From the NCBI RefSeq assembly GCF_002979655.1, contig NZ_PCPG01000016.1, positions 23,428 through 87,427 of the forward strand: DNA of 64,000 bases. Direction: 5' to 3'. The translations under genes and the position numbers were made by a program. Below the pieces are notes generated by a model. The model worked only from the letters and a program-made list of their open reading frames with translations. It ran no database searches and was not told where the DNA came from. Below, piece by piece: positions 35,132-43,707 of this stretch; position 1 is the first letter of the stretch; each line of letters opens with the position of its first letter. Origin of the DNA: Microbacterium sp. MYb45. Lineage in GTDB: Bacteria; Actinomycetota; Actinomycetes; Actinomycetales; Microbacteriaceae.

Positions 35132-36121
35132 TCACAGCATGCCGAGGGTGCGCACGGCTTCGCGTTCGTCGACCAGCTCGGCCACCGAGGCGTCGAAGCG
35201 GGCGCGGGCCCAGTCGCTCAGTTCGAGGCCTTCGACGATTCGCCACTCGCCGTCGACAGAGCGCACGGGGAACGACGAGATCAGACCCGCAGGAACCCCG
35301 TACTCGCCGTGCGAGACGACGCCGGCCGAGGTCCAGTCGTCGGTGCCCTGCACCCAGTCGCGCACGTGGTCGATCGTCGCGCTCGCCGCGGATGCCACGG
35401 ACGACGACCCGCGCACCTGGATGATCTCGGCGCCGCGCTTGGCGACGCGCGGGATGAAGGTCTGATCGAGCCAGGCCGGCACGTCGCCGACGATCTGCTC
35501 GAGAGCGTCGCCGACCGGCTTCCCGCCGACGGTCGCGTGCGAGATGTCGGGGAACTGCGTGGCCGAGTGGTTTCCCCAGATGGGCACCCGGCGCACGGTG
35601 TGCACCGGAACGCCGAGCGTCTGCGCCAGCTGGGCACGAGCGCGGTTCTCATCGAGCCGGGTCAGGGCGGTGAACCTCTCGGCGGGCACGCCGTCGGCTG
35701 CCGCGGACGCGATCAGGGCGTTGGTGTTGGCGGGGTTGCCGACGACCGTGACGCGTACGCCGGATGCCGCGTTCGCCGCGATGGCCGCGCCCTGCGGGCC
35801 GAAGATACCGGCGTTGGCCGCGAGCAGGTCGGCGCGCTCCATGCCGGGTCCCCGCGGGCGGGCGCCCACGAGCAGCGCGAGATCGGTGCCGTCGAACCCC
35901 ACGGCGGCGTCATCCGTCACCTCGACGTGCTCGAGCAGGCCGAATGCGCCGTCCTGCAGTTCGAGCGCCGCCCCCTCCGCGGCGCCGAGTCCCTGCGGGA
36001 TCTCCAGCAGCCGGAGCCGCACCTTCTCATCGGGTCCGAGCAGGTCGCCCGCCGCGATGCGGAACAGCAGTGCGTAGCCGATCTGTCCGCCCGCGCCGGT
36101 GATGGTGATCGTGGTCGTCAT
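35132..36121 (-). CDS. mdh: Malate dehydrogenase
   Basis: A 329-residue NAD-dependent malate dehydrogenase, interconverting malate and oxaloacetate in the TCA cycle. The Rossmann motif ITGAGGQIGYALLFRIA is at the N-terminus, the mobile loop arginines are in ARPRGPGMERADLL, and the catalytic histidine is in WGNHSATQFPD. Length and layout match the actinobacterial (type 2) enzymes. It lies divergent from the zinc metallopeptidase with about 52 bases between them, which must hold both promoters. Confidence 0.96.
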   Translation of the reverse strand: MTTTITITGAGGQIGYALLFRIAAGDLLGPDEKVRLRLLEIPQGLGAAEGAALELQDGAFGLLEHVEVTDDAAVGFDGTDLALLVGARPRGPGMERADLLAANAGIFGPQGAAIAANAASGVRVTVVGNPANTNALIASAAADGVPAERFTALTRLDENRARAQLAQTLGVPVHTVRRVPIWGNHSATQFPDISHATVGGKPVGDALEQIVGDVPAWLDQTFIPRVAKRGAEIIQVRGSSSVASAASATIDHVRDWVQGTDDWTSAGVVSHGEYGVPAGLISSFPVRSVDGEWRIVEGLELSDWARARFDASVAELVDEREAVRTLGML

Positions 36122-36173
36122 GCCCCGAGCCTACGACCGTTCGGCCGATCTCCGCGCGGAGTACCCTCGACGC

Positions 36174-37058
36174 ATGACCTTCAATCCCGACGCCGACATC
36201 TCGGGCAACACCACGCGTCGACGCGGCCGCAACGGAGCCATCGCCGGCGGGGTGGGCGTGGGCGTGCTCGGCATCATCGCACTCATCGCCGGACCGCTGC
36301 TCGGCATCGATCTGACCGGATTGATCGGCGGCGGCGCGCCCGGCGGCGGCAGCGAACCCGCCGGGGGATCGGTCATCGAGAACTGTGAGACCGGTGCGCA
36401 GGCGAACGCCGACGTCGACTGCCGCATGGCAGGTGCGCAGCTCGTGCTTGACGAGTTCTGGGCCGACGAGGTCGAGGGCTACCGCAAGCCCGGATTCATC
36501 GTGGTCGACGGGGCGACGAACACGGCCTGCGGTACGGCATCCAACGCGGTCGGGCCGTTCTTCTGCCCCGGCGACGAGACGGTCTACATCGATCCGACCT
36601 TCTTCCAGCTGATGCAGGAGCAGTTCGGCGCATCCGCCGGCGAACTCGCCCAGCTGTACATCGTCGGGCACGAGTGGGGTCACCACATCCAATGGATCAC
36701 CGGGGTCATGGACGATTACCCGAACAACGGCACCGGTCCCGGAAGCAACGGCGTCCGCACGGAACTGCAGGCCGACTGCTACGCGGGTGCCTGGATCGGT
36801 CGGATCTCGGAGGAGACCGACAGCAAGGGCGTCCCGTACCTTCAGCCGACCACCGAGAAGCAGCGCATCGATGCCCTGAACGCGGCGTTCGCGGTCGGTG
36901 ACGACCACATCCAGGAGCAGTCCGGCTTCTCGAACCCGGAGAGCTGGACGCACGGCTCCAGCGAGCAGCGGCAGCGCTGGTTCGCCGAGGGGTATCAGAA
37001 CGGCCTCGGCGTCTGCGAACAGGTGCTGACGCTGCCGACCGACCAGCTGGATCCATAG
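36174..37058 (+). CDS. Membrane-anchored neutral zinc metallopeptidase (YpfJ-like)
   Basis: A 294-residue protein with a short cytoplasmic N-terminus, one membrane helix (about residues 22-50) and an extracytoplasmic catalytic domain. The zincin motif is GHEWGHHIQW, with a downstream ELQADCYAGAW that supplies the third ligand region, both typical of the neutral zinc metallopeptidase (YpfJ) family. The ATG at 36174 is chosen because it gives the usual N-terminus before the membrane helix. It is separated from the next gene by about 60 bases. Its substrates are unknown. Confidence 0.92.
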   Translation: MTFNPDADISGNTTRRRGRNGAIAGGVGVGVLGIIALIAGPLLGIDLTGLIGGGAPGGGSEPAGGSVIENCETGAQANADVDCRMAGAQLVLDEFWADEVEGYRKPGFIVVDGATNTACGTASNAVGPFFCPGDETVYIDPTFFQLMQEQFGASAGELAQLYIVGHEWGHHIQWITGVMDDYPNNGTGPGSNGVRTELQADCYAGAWIGRISEETDSKGVPYLQPTTEKQRIDALNAAFAVGDDHIQEQSGFSNPESWTHGSSEQRQRWFAEGYQNGLGVCEQVLTLPTDQLDP

Positions 37059-37118
37059 CCGCAGCGTGACCCGCTAGCGTTGACGATGAAGTCTGCACGA
37101 CCGGCCGGGGGACCGAAG

Positions 37119-38093
37119 ATGAAGAAGACGGATGCGCTGTATCCACCGATCGAACCGCACGAGACGGGGGAACTGCTCGTCGGCGACGGCCACCGCGTCT
37201 ACTGGGAGGTCAGCGGCAACCCCGAGGGCAAGCCGGTGGTGTTCCTGCACGGCGGGCCCGGCAGCGGCACCTCGCCCTGGCAGCGCCGGTTCTTCGACCC
37301 GAAGGTCTATCGCATCGTGCTGTTCGACCAGCGCGGCTGCGGACGCAGCACGCCGCACGCGAGCGCGCCCGATGCCGACTTCCGGTACATCACGACCGCG
37401 CACCTGATCGCCGACATCGAGCTGCTGCGCAAGAACCTCGGCATCGAGAAGTGGCAGGTTTTCGGCGGGTCGTGGGGGAGCGCCCTCGCGCTGGCGTACG
37501 CGCAGGCGCATCCGGATGCCGTGACCGAGCTCGTCCTCCGCGGGATCTTCACGCTGCGTCGCGTCGAGCTCGAATGGTTCTACGAGGGCGGCGCCGCCGC
37601 GCTGTTCCCCGACCTCTGGGAGAGCTTCCTCGCGCCGATCCCCGTGCTTGAGCGCTCGCACATGATCGAGGCCTACCACCGGCGGCTGTTCGATCCGGAC
37701 CCCGCTGTGCACGTGCCTGCCGCGATCGCCTGGTCGACGTGGGAGGCGGCGACCGTGACGCTGACGCCGGATGCCGCGCAGATCGGCGCGATGTCCGACC
37801 CCGAGAAGGCGACCGCGTTCGCCCGCATCGAGAATCACTTCTTCGTCCACCGCGGCTGGTGGGAAGAGGGGCAGCTGATCGCCGGGGTCGACGTCATCCG
37901 CCATATCCCGACCGTCATCGTCCAGGGGCGGCACGATGTCGTGACACCGATGATGACCGCGTGGGACCTGCACCGCGCCTGGCCCGAGGCCGAGTTCGTC
38001 GTGGTCGACGATGCCGGGCACGCGGCCACCGAGCCGGGTACTCAGAAGGCGCTGCGCGCCGCGACCGACCGCTTCGCCCGCGCCGCCCGCTGA
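37119..38093 (+). CDS. pip: Proline iminopeptidase (alpha/beta hydrolase)
   Basis: A 324-residue peptidase that removes N-terminal proline from peptides. It shows the oxyanion HGGPGSG, DQRGCGRS, the nucleophile GGSWGSALAL, the acid in QGRHDVVTP and the catalytic histidine in DDAGHAATEP. These and the full length match peptidase family S33. ATG at 37119 has a G-rich ribosome site six bases upstream; an ATG at 37086 is an alternative. It converges closely with the aldehyde dehydrogenase gene, with three bases between stop codons. Confidence 0.95.
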   Translation: MKKTDALYPPIEPHETGELLVGDGHRVYWEVSGNPEGKPVVFLHGGPGSGTSPWQRRFFDPKVYRIVLFDQRGCGRSTPHASAPDADFRYITTAHLIADIELLRKNLGIEKWQVFGGSWGSALALAYAQAHPDAVTELVLRGIFTLRRVELEWFYEGGAAALFPDLWESFLAPIPVLERSHMIEAYHRRLFDPDPAVHVPAAIAWSTWEAATVTLTPDAAQIGAMSDPEKATAFARIENHFFVHRGWWEEGQLIAGVDVIRHIPTVIVQGRHDVVTPMMTAWDLHRAWPEAEFVVVDDAGHAATEPGTQKALRAATDRFARAAR

Positions 38094-38096
38094 GCC

Positions 38097-39893
38097 TCAG
38101 GCCTGCAGTGCCTTCGTCAGCGTCTTCAGGAGTCCCACGACGCCGCCGTTCGCGCGGTGGCGGGTCAGCCCCTCGCTCACGGCCGCGCCGGTGCGCGCCG
38201 ACACGAACCACGGCGGCTTCGGCAGGATCGTGAGGCGTCCGCCGCCGTTCGCGATCGGCAGCGACCGCGGGAACGGGCGGAACGGTCCGCGGAGCACCGA
38301 GCGCTCCACCCCGTCGAGCAGCAGCGCGTTGTGCACGACGCCGATGCCGCTGCCGACGTCGTCGATCGTGCCGCCGGGGAACGCGCCCCAGGTGAGGGTC
38401 GGGGTGATGAAGCCGAAGGCGGTCCAGCTGTTGATCGCGATCGAGCCGTAGCGGAGCGCCGCGATGGCCCGCTCGAAACCGGCGCCGAGCGCCTTCTCAG
38501 TCGCCGGGTCGATCAGCAGGTTCGCGCCGAGGGTGCCCTGGAGCTTGTCGTTCGCGTGGGCCACGGCGGCATCGAGGAACTCCTGGCCGGTGCCCGCAAC
38601 GGTGACGACGCCCAGCACCGGCGCGAAGTACTCGGTGGTCTCGAGCGCAGCCGCATCGTCGTCGGCGTCGATCTCGACGAGCAGCCGGTCGCCCAGCACG
38701 AGCGCATCGGGGTAGGCGTCGGTCGCGAGCTCCATGCGCGAGGGAGAGCCGGGGTACCAGATGGGGCGCTCCGGGGCGTTGGCGTACGCACGTCGCAGCG
38801 CGGCGCGGAACGCATCGGCCTGGTCCCATTCGGACGACATGATGACGACCTGGCCGGCGATGCAGTTGTGGCCGGAGTTCTGCAGGCGCATGGTCGCGAT
38901 GTGCTCGGCCTGGTAGGTGAGATCGGGGTCGGTCCACGCGCCGGGCACCACGATGATGGGGGAGACCCCGCCGAGTTCGGCGGTGATCGGCTTCTTCAGC
39001 TGCGGGCGGTTCTCGCGCCGACGACGCTTCGTCGCGGCAGCCCCTTCGCCCTTCGACGGCCCCCACACGATCGTGTCGAACGTCGCGGCGGAGCCCGTGA
39101 TGTGCACGTGCACGAGCCCGGGGTGGCCGGTGAGATACGCGCCGACCGCGGGGCCGCCGCGCACGATGCGGAGCAGTCCCGGTTCGATGAGGGGTGCGAG
39201 CGCGCGCTTGTACACCGGCACCAGAGCATCCTGCGTGGGGTTGACCTTCAGCAGGGCGGTGCGGTTGTGGGCGAGCAGTTCGTACAGCACGTCGAGCACC
39301 GGGATCGAGGTCACGTTGCCCGCGCCGAGCACGAGTCCGACCCCGCCCGGTTCGGTGGGGGTGCGCTGCGCGAGGCCGGCACCCGCGCGCGCGGCGTTCG
39401 GGGTGATGCCGGGCTCGAGCCACACCTCGCCGGTGAAGCCGGACAGCAGGAACTTGTCGATGCCGGTCAGGGGGAAGGCGTGCACGCGGGTGCGTCCGCC
39501 GGGGGCGCGGTCGATCGTGAGGCCGTCGAGCGGATTCACGCCCTTCGCCAGGCGGGAGAGCGTCTCGATGTAGGCGTCGAGCGCGCCGAGCACACTGTAG
39601 GGGCCGCTCAACCATTCCTCGCCGCGCAGCGGGTGCTTCCCGTCGAGCCCCTTGGAGGCGGCGGCCGTGTTCGCCCAGTCCTCGGCGGTGGCTGCGACGC
39701 TCGTGCGCACCGCGCGTAGCAGCGTGACGCGCTGGGCGACCGTGAGGGCAGACCAGGTGCGCGCCCCGGACTGCAGGTCATCGACCGCGGCGTCGAGCCG
39801 TTCCTGCTCGCCCTCGCGCAGTGACGGGGACTCTGCTTCCGGCGCGCTCTTCGAGGCGGATGCAGGGGCGGGAGTCGTGTTCGCAGAAGTCAT
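38097..39893 (-). CDS. Aldehyde dehydrogenase family protein
   Basis: A 598-residue NAD(P)-dependent aldehyde dehydrogenase, longer than the usual 480-500 because of an N-terminal low-complexity extension and an unusual C-terminal part. The general base glutamate is in TAELGGVSP and the catalytic cysteine in SGHNCIAGQ. The cofactor region includes VGLVLGAGNVTSIPVLDVLY and HITGSAATFD. The substrate cannot be deduced. It is the last gene of a likely minus-strand operon, 28 bases after the sugar symporter gene. Confidence 0.9.
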   Translation of the reverse strand: MTSANTTPAPASASKSAPEAESPSLREGEQERLDAAVDDLQSGARTWSALTVAQRVTLLRAVRTSVAATAEDWANTAAASKGLDGKHPLRGEEWLSGPYSVLGALDAYIETLSRLAKGVNPLDGLTIDRAPGGRTRVHAFPLTGIDKFLLSGFTGEVWLEPGITPNAARAGAGLAQRTPTEPGGVGLVLGAGNVTSIPVLDVLYELLAHNRTALLKVNPTQDALVPVYKRALAPLIEPGLLRIVRGGPAVGAYLTGHPGLVHVHITGSAATFDTIVWGPSKGEGAAATKRRRRENRPQLKKPITAELGGVSPIIVVPGAWTDPDLTYQAEHIATMRLQNSGHNCIAGQVVIMSSEWDQADAFRAALRRAYANAPERPIWYPGSPSRMELATDAYPDALVLGDRLLVEIDADDDAAALETTEYFAPVLGVVTVAGTGQEFLDAAVAHANDKLQGTLGANLLIDPATEKALGAGFERAIAALRYGSIAINSWTAFGFITPTLTWGAFPGGTIDDVGSGIGVVHNALLLDGVERSVLRGPFRPFPRSLPIANGGGRLTILPKPPWFVSARTGAAVSEGLTRHRANGGVVGLLKTLTKALQA

Positions 39894-39921
39894 CGGCGTC
39901 TCCTTCGGACGGGATCCCAGC

Positions 39922-41316
39922 TTAGGCGTCGGAGGTTCCGACGGCCTCGATGTCGGCGCGACGGAGGCGGTAGCGCCGGAGCGCCAGCAGGCTCGCGGCC
40001 ATCAGCACGGCGGGAAGGATGCTGAAGCTGAGCACGATGCCCGTGATCGCGGCCTCCGGCTGCTCGACCGTGGCTCCGGCGACGGTGGAGATGTAGCCGG
40101 TCGCGGCGAGGGTCAGCGACACCGCGGTGGCGCCGAGCGCGAAGCCGACGGTCTCACCCGCCGTCCAGATGCCGGTGAAGGTGCCGGCCTGTCCCGGACC
40201 GCTCGTGCGCTCATCGTGCGAGATCACGTCGGGCAGCATGGCCATGGGCAGCGACTGGAGCCCGGCGTAGGCGATGCCGGCGACCGCGACCGAGGCGTAG
40301 ATCCAGGCGCCGGGCGCCCAGACCGCGAAGACGAGCGTCGCGGCGGCGGCGGTGAACAGAGCGCTGGCCATCGCGAACGCCCGCTCCTTGCCGACCCGCC
40401 TCGCGATGACGGTCCACGCCGGAGTCGCGAGGAGTGCAGGTCCGACGAGGGCCACGAACACGAATGTCACGGCATCCTCGCTGCGCAGCACCCACGTCGC
40501 GACGTACTGCGCCCCGGCGAGCATCGTCCCCGTGGCGAGGGCCTGCAACACGAACGTGCCCAGCAGTGCGCGGAACGGCTGGCTGCGCTTCAGGGCCCGG
40601 AAGCCCGACATGTACTGATCGCGCCATGTCGAGTCGGCGATCGCGGCGGCCGGGGCTGCCACGGTGCGCCGGGCGGCGATCGTCGCGGTCCGGGAAGCGA
40701 TCAGCATGCCGATCCCGATCACGAGACCCGAAGCGATGCCCATCAGGAGATACCCCATGACGGGGTCGTCGCCGGCATTGCGCAGCGCGGGGCCTCCGGC
40801 GCCGAACAGCAGGATCGCCCCGGTGAGCACGACCACGCGCCAGCCGAGCAGACGGGTGCGCTCGTCGTAGTCGCCGGTCAGCTCGGCGGGCAGGGCGACG
40901 TACGGCACCTGGAAGAGGCTGAACGCCGTGGCGGTCGCGAGGAAAGCGAGCAGCACGCTGATCGCCCCGGCGACCGGACCCCAGGAGGGCGGCACGGCGA
41001 ACGTGAGGGCGAAGAACAGGGGGAGGGCCAGAGCACCGGTCACCATGAACCCGCGACGGGAACCGGTGCGAGCGAGCTGGCGGTCCGACGCGGCGCCGAT
41101 CAGTGGATCGATCAGGACGTCCCAGATCTTCGCGGCCGTGACGATGAGTCCGGCCGCGAGGGCGGCGACGCCGAGGTTGTCGGTGAGGAAGTACGTCAGC
41201 ACCAGCCCGGGCAGCGTGGCATAGCCGCCGGTCCCCAGCGACCCGATCGCGTACAGCACGATCGTGCGCGGGGAGAGGCGGACGGATGCTCGTTCGGGCC
41301 GAGCCTCAGTGCTCAT
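39922..41316 (-). CDS. GPH-family sugar:cation symporter (MFS)
   Basis: A 464-residue protein with twelve predicted membrane helices. KIWDVLIDPLIGAASDR in the first half and FQVPYVALPAELTGDYDER before the central loop are signatures of the glycoside-pentoside-hexuronide:cation symporter family (MelB-like, MFS_2). The substrate is unknown. It follows the mycoredoxin gene by about 30 bases and precedes the aldehyde dehydrogenase, so co-transcription is likely without implying a shared pathway. Confidence 0.9.
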   Translation of the reverse strand: MSTEARPERASVRLSPRTIVLYAIGSLGTGGYATLPGLVLTYFLTDNLGVAALAAGLIVTAAKIWDVLIDPLIGAASDRQLARTGSRRGFMVTGALALPLFFALTFAVPPSWGPVAGAISVLLAFLATATAFSLFQVPYVALPAELTGDYDERTRLLGWRVVVLTGAILLFGAGGPALRNAGDDPVMGYLLMGIASGLVIGIGMLIASRTATIAARRTVAAPAAAIADSTWRDQYMSGFRALKRSQPFRALLGTFVLQALATGTMLAGAQYVATWVLRSEDAVTFVFVALVGPALLATPAWTVIARRVGKERAFAMASALFTAAAATLVFAVWAPGAWIYASVAVAGIAYAGLQSLPMAMLPDVISHDERTSGPGQAGTFTGIWTAGETVGFALGATAVSLTLAATGYISTVAGATVEQPEAAITGIVLSFSILPAVLMAASLLALRRYRLRRADIEAVGTSDA

Positions 41317-41347
41317 CGCGCCAGTGTAGCGGCGCGATGGGGGCCAC

Positions 41348-41611
41348 TCAGATCAGTGCGAGTTCGCGCAGCTTCGACTCGACGTCGGCGTTCGACGGCT
41401 CGACATGGTGCGAGGCGTCGGGGTACACGACGACCGGGATGTTCGTGCGACCGGAGATCTCCTTCGCGACGTCCGCGGCGGCGGGCTCGGCGACGAGATC
41501 GACGTAGGTGTACTCGACCCCGAGCGCATCGAGCTGCTTCTTGGTGCGGATGCAGTCGCGGCACCAGTCGGCGCCGAACATCGTGATGGTGTCGGAGGCA
41601 GGAGAAGTCAT
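41348..41611 (-). CDS. Mycoredoxin/glutaredoxin-like thiol oxidoreductase
   Basis: An 87-residue thioredoxin-fold protein with the active site ADWCRDC and the cis-proline in TNIPVVVYP, as in actinobacterial mycoredoxins that reduce mycothiol mixed disulfides. The second active-site pair (RD) differs from the CGYC of mycoredoxin-1 and CxxC of NrdH, so the precise class is uncertain. It lies 41 bases after the cation transporter. Confidence 0.9.
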   Translation of the reverse strand: MTSPASDTITMFGADWCRDCIRTKKQLDALGVEYTYVDLVAEPAAADVAKEISGRTNIPVVVYPDASHHVEPSNADVESKLRELALI

Positions 41612-41652
41612 GTCTCCAGCCTACGGCCGCCCGGACGGAGTGGCGCTGAGCG

Positions 41653-42642
41653 TCAGCCGGGTGCTCGGCGACCGGTGTCCACCTCGCGGGGCAGATGCTC
41701 GACGGGGATCACGACCACGTCCTGCATCTTCCAGTCGATGTCGGCGATCCCTTCTGCGGCGGCGGTGAGATCGTCGAGTGCCACCTTGCGGCGATGCGGC
41801 ACGACGAACGCCTCGATGTGGAACACCTGTCCCTGATCGCGCATCCGCACTCCGGCCTGCGCGACCCAGGGCCGACTCCGCAGGTACGAGACGATGTCGG
41901 CGGCCAGCGGATGCGGATGCTTGCTGTCGTAGGTGCGTGCGCGCTGATCCATCAGGTCGACCACGGCCGTCTTGGTGTTGCGGAAGCCGTCCCAGATGAT
42001 GCCGAGGGAGATGAAGAGGGCCGCCGCCCCGTCCAGCCACCACGCGCCGACGCCGATGCCGAGCACGCCGACCACCGACGCCACCGTGGTCTGCCAGTCC
42101 GCCTTCGCCATGTCGGCGTCGGCATACAGGAGCTTGTTGTGCAGCACCGGGGCGAGCTTCGACTTCGCCGGGCCGTAGAAGAACACGGGCCCGATGATCA
42201 CGACCATCATGACGCCCACCATGAGCCATCCGAGCCAGATCGTCTGACCGAACAGCTGCACGGTGCCGATCGTGGCGTGCTCGGCCGCGATCAGCCCGGT
42301 GACGGCCTCGACGGCGAGATTCAGACCCACGGCGAGGAGCGCGACTCCAGCCACGAGGTGCCCGACGCCCATCGCGCGGTGCAGTCCGTAGGGGTGCTTC
42401 TTCGTGGGACGACGGCGCACGAAGAGCAGCGCCGTCAGGAACGCGAACTGCGGGATCAAGGAGAGCATGTCCTCTATCCAGGCTGTCCGCATGGCCTGCG
42501 ACTCACCCACGACGAGTGCGATCACCGCGATCGTGATCGACGTGTAGACGATCGTGAAGATCTCCCACTTCACCGCGCGACGAACCGCCCGCGCCTGCTC
42601 CGGTGGCAGCGTGGTACGGCCGAACTGCCCGGTCTCGGTCAT
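41653..42642 (-). CDS. Cation diffusion facilitator family transporter
   Basis: A 329-residue protein with about six membrane helices and a C-terminal cytoplasmic domain (about residues 225-315) of the CDF type, including VFHIEAFVV. The metal-binding positions look unusual. In helix 2 the family carries D/H-x-x-x-D, but this protein reads WIEDMLSLIPQ. In helix 5 it reads ADADMAKADW, without the usual histidine. The transported ion cannot be inferred, and iron, manganese or zinc are all possible. It overlaps the upstream lipoprotein gene in ATGA. Confidence 0.88.
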   Translation of the reverse strand: MTETGQFGRTTLPPEQARAVRRAVKWEIFTIVYTSITIAVIALVVGESQAMRTAWIEDMLSLIPQFAFLTALLFVRRRPTKKHPYGLHRAMGVGHLVAGVALLAVGLNLAVEAVTGLIAAEHATIGTVQLFGQTIWLGWLMVGVMMVVIIGPVFFYGPAKSKLAPVLHNKLLYADADMAKADWQTTVASVVGVLGIGVGAWWLDGAAALFISLGIIWDGFRNTKTAVVDLMDQRARTYDSKHPHPLAADIVSYLRSRPWVAQAGVRMRDQGQVFHIEAFVVPHRRKVALDDLTAAAEGIADIDWKMQDVVVIPVEHLPREVDTGRRAPG

Positions 42643-43124
42643 CCGCCGACCTCCTCGTCGAGGAAGGTCTCCAGTGTCGACAGGAAGGCGTTCTCGCCGA
42701 GTGGAACCAGCATCACGAGCTCACGCCCGTCGGCGCCCTCGATCCCGCGATAGCCCCGTGTGACACCCGCCCTGTCGATCCACGGGGTGTCGGGGGTGAT
42801 GCCGCCGGCGATGAGGTCGAGGTCGCCTGCCTCGAGCTCGGTCACGAGGGTCTCCTCCGACGCGACGGTCCACTCGGTGTCGGCGTCGATGCTATCGGCG
42901 AAGCGGTCCACGAGATCGACGATCGTTCCGGTGGGGTCGCCCTGGCTCACCTCCACCAGCTCGCCATCCGGGGACGTGCCGACGCGCAGCACTCCTCCCG
43001 AGACGGAGTCCAGGGTGCCGTCGGGGTCGGTGGGGATCGAGAGGCCGCACCCCGCGAGAAGGGCGACGGCGGCAAGCACGACGAGGGAGGCGACCGGGCG
43101 CCGGATGCGCCGTCGTTGCGTCAT
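42639..43124 (-). CDS. Truncated solute-binding-like lipoprotein
   Basis: A 161-residue lipoprotein: an RRRIRRP n-region, a hydrophobic core and the lipobox LLAGC. The mature region begins like a family 3 amino acid-binding protein (GGVLRVGTSPDGEL) and has GDLDLIAGGITPDTPW, typical of that fold. It ends after about 140 residues, roughly half the normal length, so it probably holds only one lobe. I chose ATG at 43124 because it gives a normal lipoprotein signal; a more distal start at 43193 is less likely. It is coupled to the CDF transporter by an ATGA overlap, so it may supply that transporter or sense its ion. Confidence 0.8.
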   Translation of the reverse strand: MTQRRRIRRPVASLVVLAAVALLAGCGLSIPTDPDGTLDSVSGGVLRVGTSPDGELVEVSQGDPTGTIVDLVDRFADSIDADTEWTVASEETLVTELEAGDLDLIAGGITPDTPWIDRAGVTRGYRGIEGADGRELVMLVPLGENAFLSTLETFLDEEVGG

Positions 43125-43238
43125 CGCAGATCTGTCCACGCCCCGAGAGTGCTCCGCGCGCCGTCGTCCCGCAAAGCCGTTGACGAGTGGCACTGCCGAG
43201 CGCTAGCGCCACGCAGATCGGGCGCCGTCTCTTGTGGG

Positions 43239-43260
43239 TAAGGGTACCCTTACCTATACT
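43239..43260 (+). promoter_or_regulatory. DtxR/IdeR-type iron box and -10 of a leaderless promoter
   Basis: Bases 43239-43257 match the DtxR/IdeR consensus TTAGGTTAGGCTAACCTAA at 13 of 19 positions, and a perfect 16-bp palindrome lies inside 43238-43253. The -10 hexamer TATACT (43255-43260) overlaps the 3' end of the box. It ends seven bases before the ATG at 43268, so transcription probably begins at or next to the start codon. Iron-loaded repressor should block this promoter. Confidence 0.7.
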
Positions 43261-43267
43261 CGAAACC

Positions 43268-43660
43268 ATGAGCAGCGCATGCGAGCACCTGCAGGATCCC
43301 GACTGGGACGACATCGAAGGTGCCGTGCTCATTGCCGGCGACGCGGCCGATGCCAGCGTCATCGCGAGCATCGCCGCGCGGTTGCCGTGGGACGCGCAGG
43401 GCGTGATCATCCTCGAGGCGGCGGCGCGCATCCAGTTCCGCCACATCGACGTGCCCGAGGGGGTGTCGGTGCGCTGGTTGGTGCGCGGTGACGGTATCCG
43501 TGCGCACACGCGTGGCGAGCGACTGGCGAACGCGGTGCACGCGTGGTGCGTCGAGTGGACCTGCTCCGAGCCGCCGTCGCAGTGGACCGTCTGGCTCGGG
43601 CCGCACACGCCGCCGCATGTCGCGCGCATGGCGCGCAGCCTGCTCGGCGTCGCGAACTGA
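43268..43660 (+). CDS. Stand-alone SIP (siderophore-interacting) domain protein
   Basis: A 130-residue protein matching only the C-terminal (SIP) domain of siderophore-interacting ferric reductases: LIAGDAADASVIASIAARL, then GVIILEAAARIQFRHIDVP, then WLVRGDGI. The N-terminal FAD-binding domain is absent, so it is unlikely to reduce iron alone. The iron box overlapping its promoter supports an iron-starvation role. There is no ribosome site upstream, in agreement with a leaderless transcript. The ATG at 43268 is therefore preferred over upstream alternatives. Confidence 0.83.
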   Translation: MSSACEHLQDPDWDDIEGAVLIAGDAADASVIASIAARLPWDAQGVIILEAAARIQFRHIDVPEGVSVRWLVRGDGIRAHTRGERLANAVHAWCVEWTCSEPPSQWTVWLGPHTPPHVARMARSLLGVAN

Positions 43661-43680
43661 CCGCTCGGCGACGATCCGCT

Positions 43681-43707
43681 CAGGCGCTCAGGCGCTCAGG
43701 CGCTCAG
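43681..43707 (+). repeat. Three perfect 9-bp tandem repeats at a convergent gene end
   Basis: Three copies of CAGGCGCTC follow one another exactly. The last copy covers the stop codon of the nucleotidyltransferase gene on the minus strand, and the array fills most of the gap between the two convergent genes. A change in copy number would alter only the 3' ends of transcripts. Confidence 0.9.
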
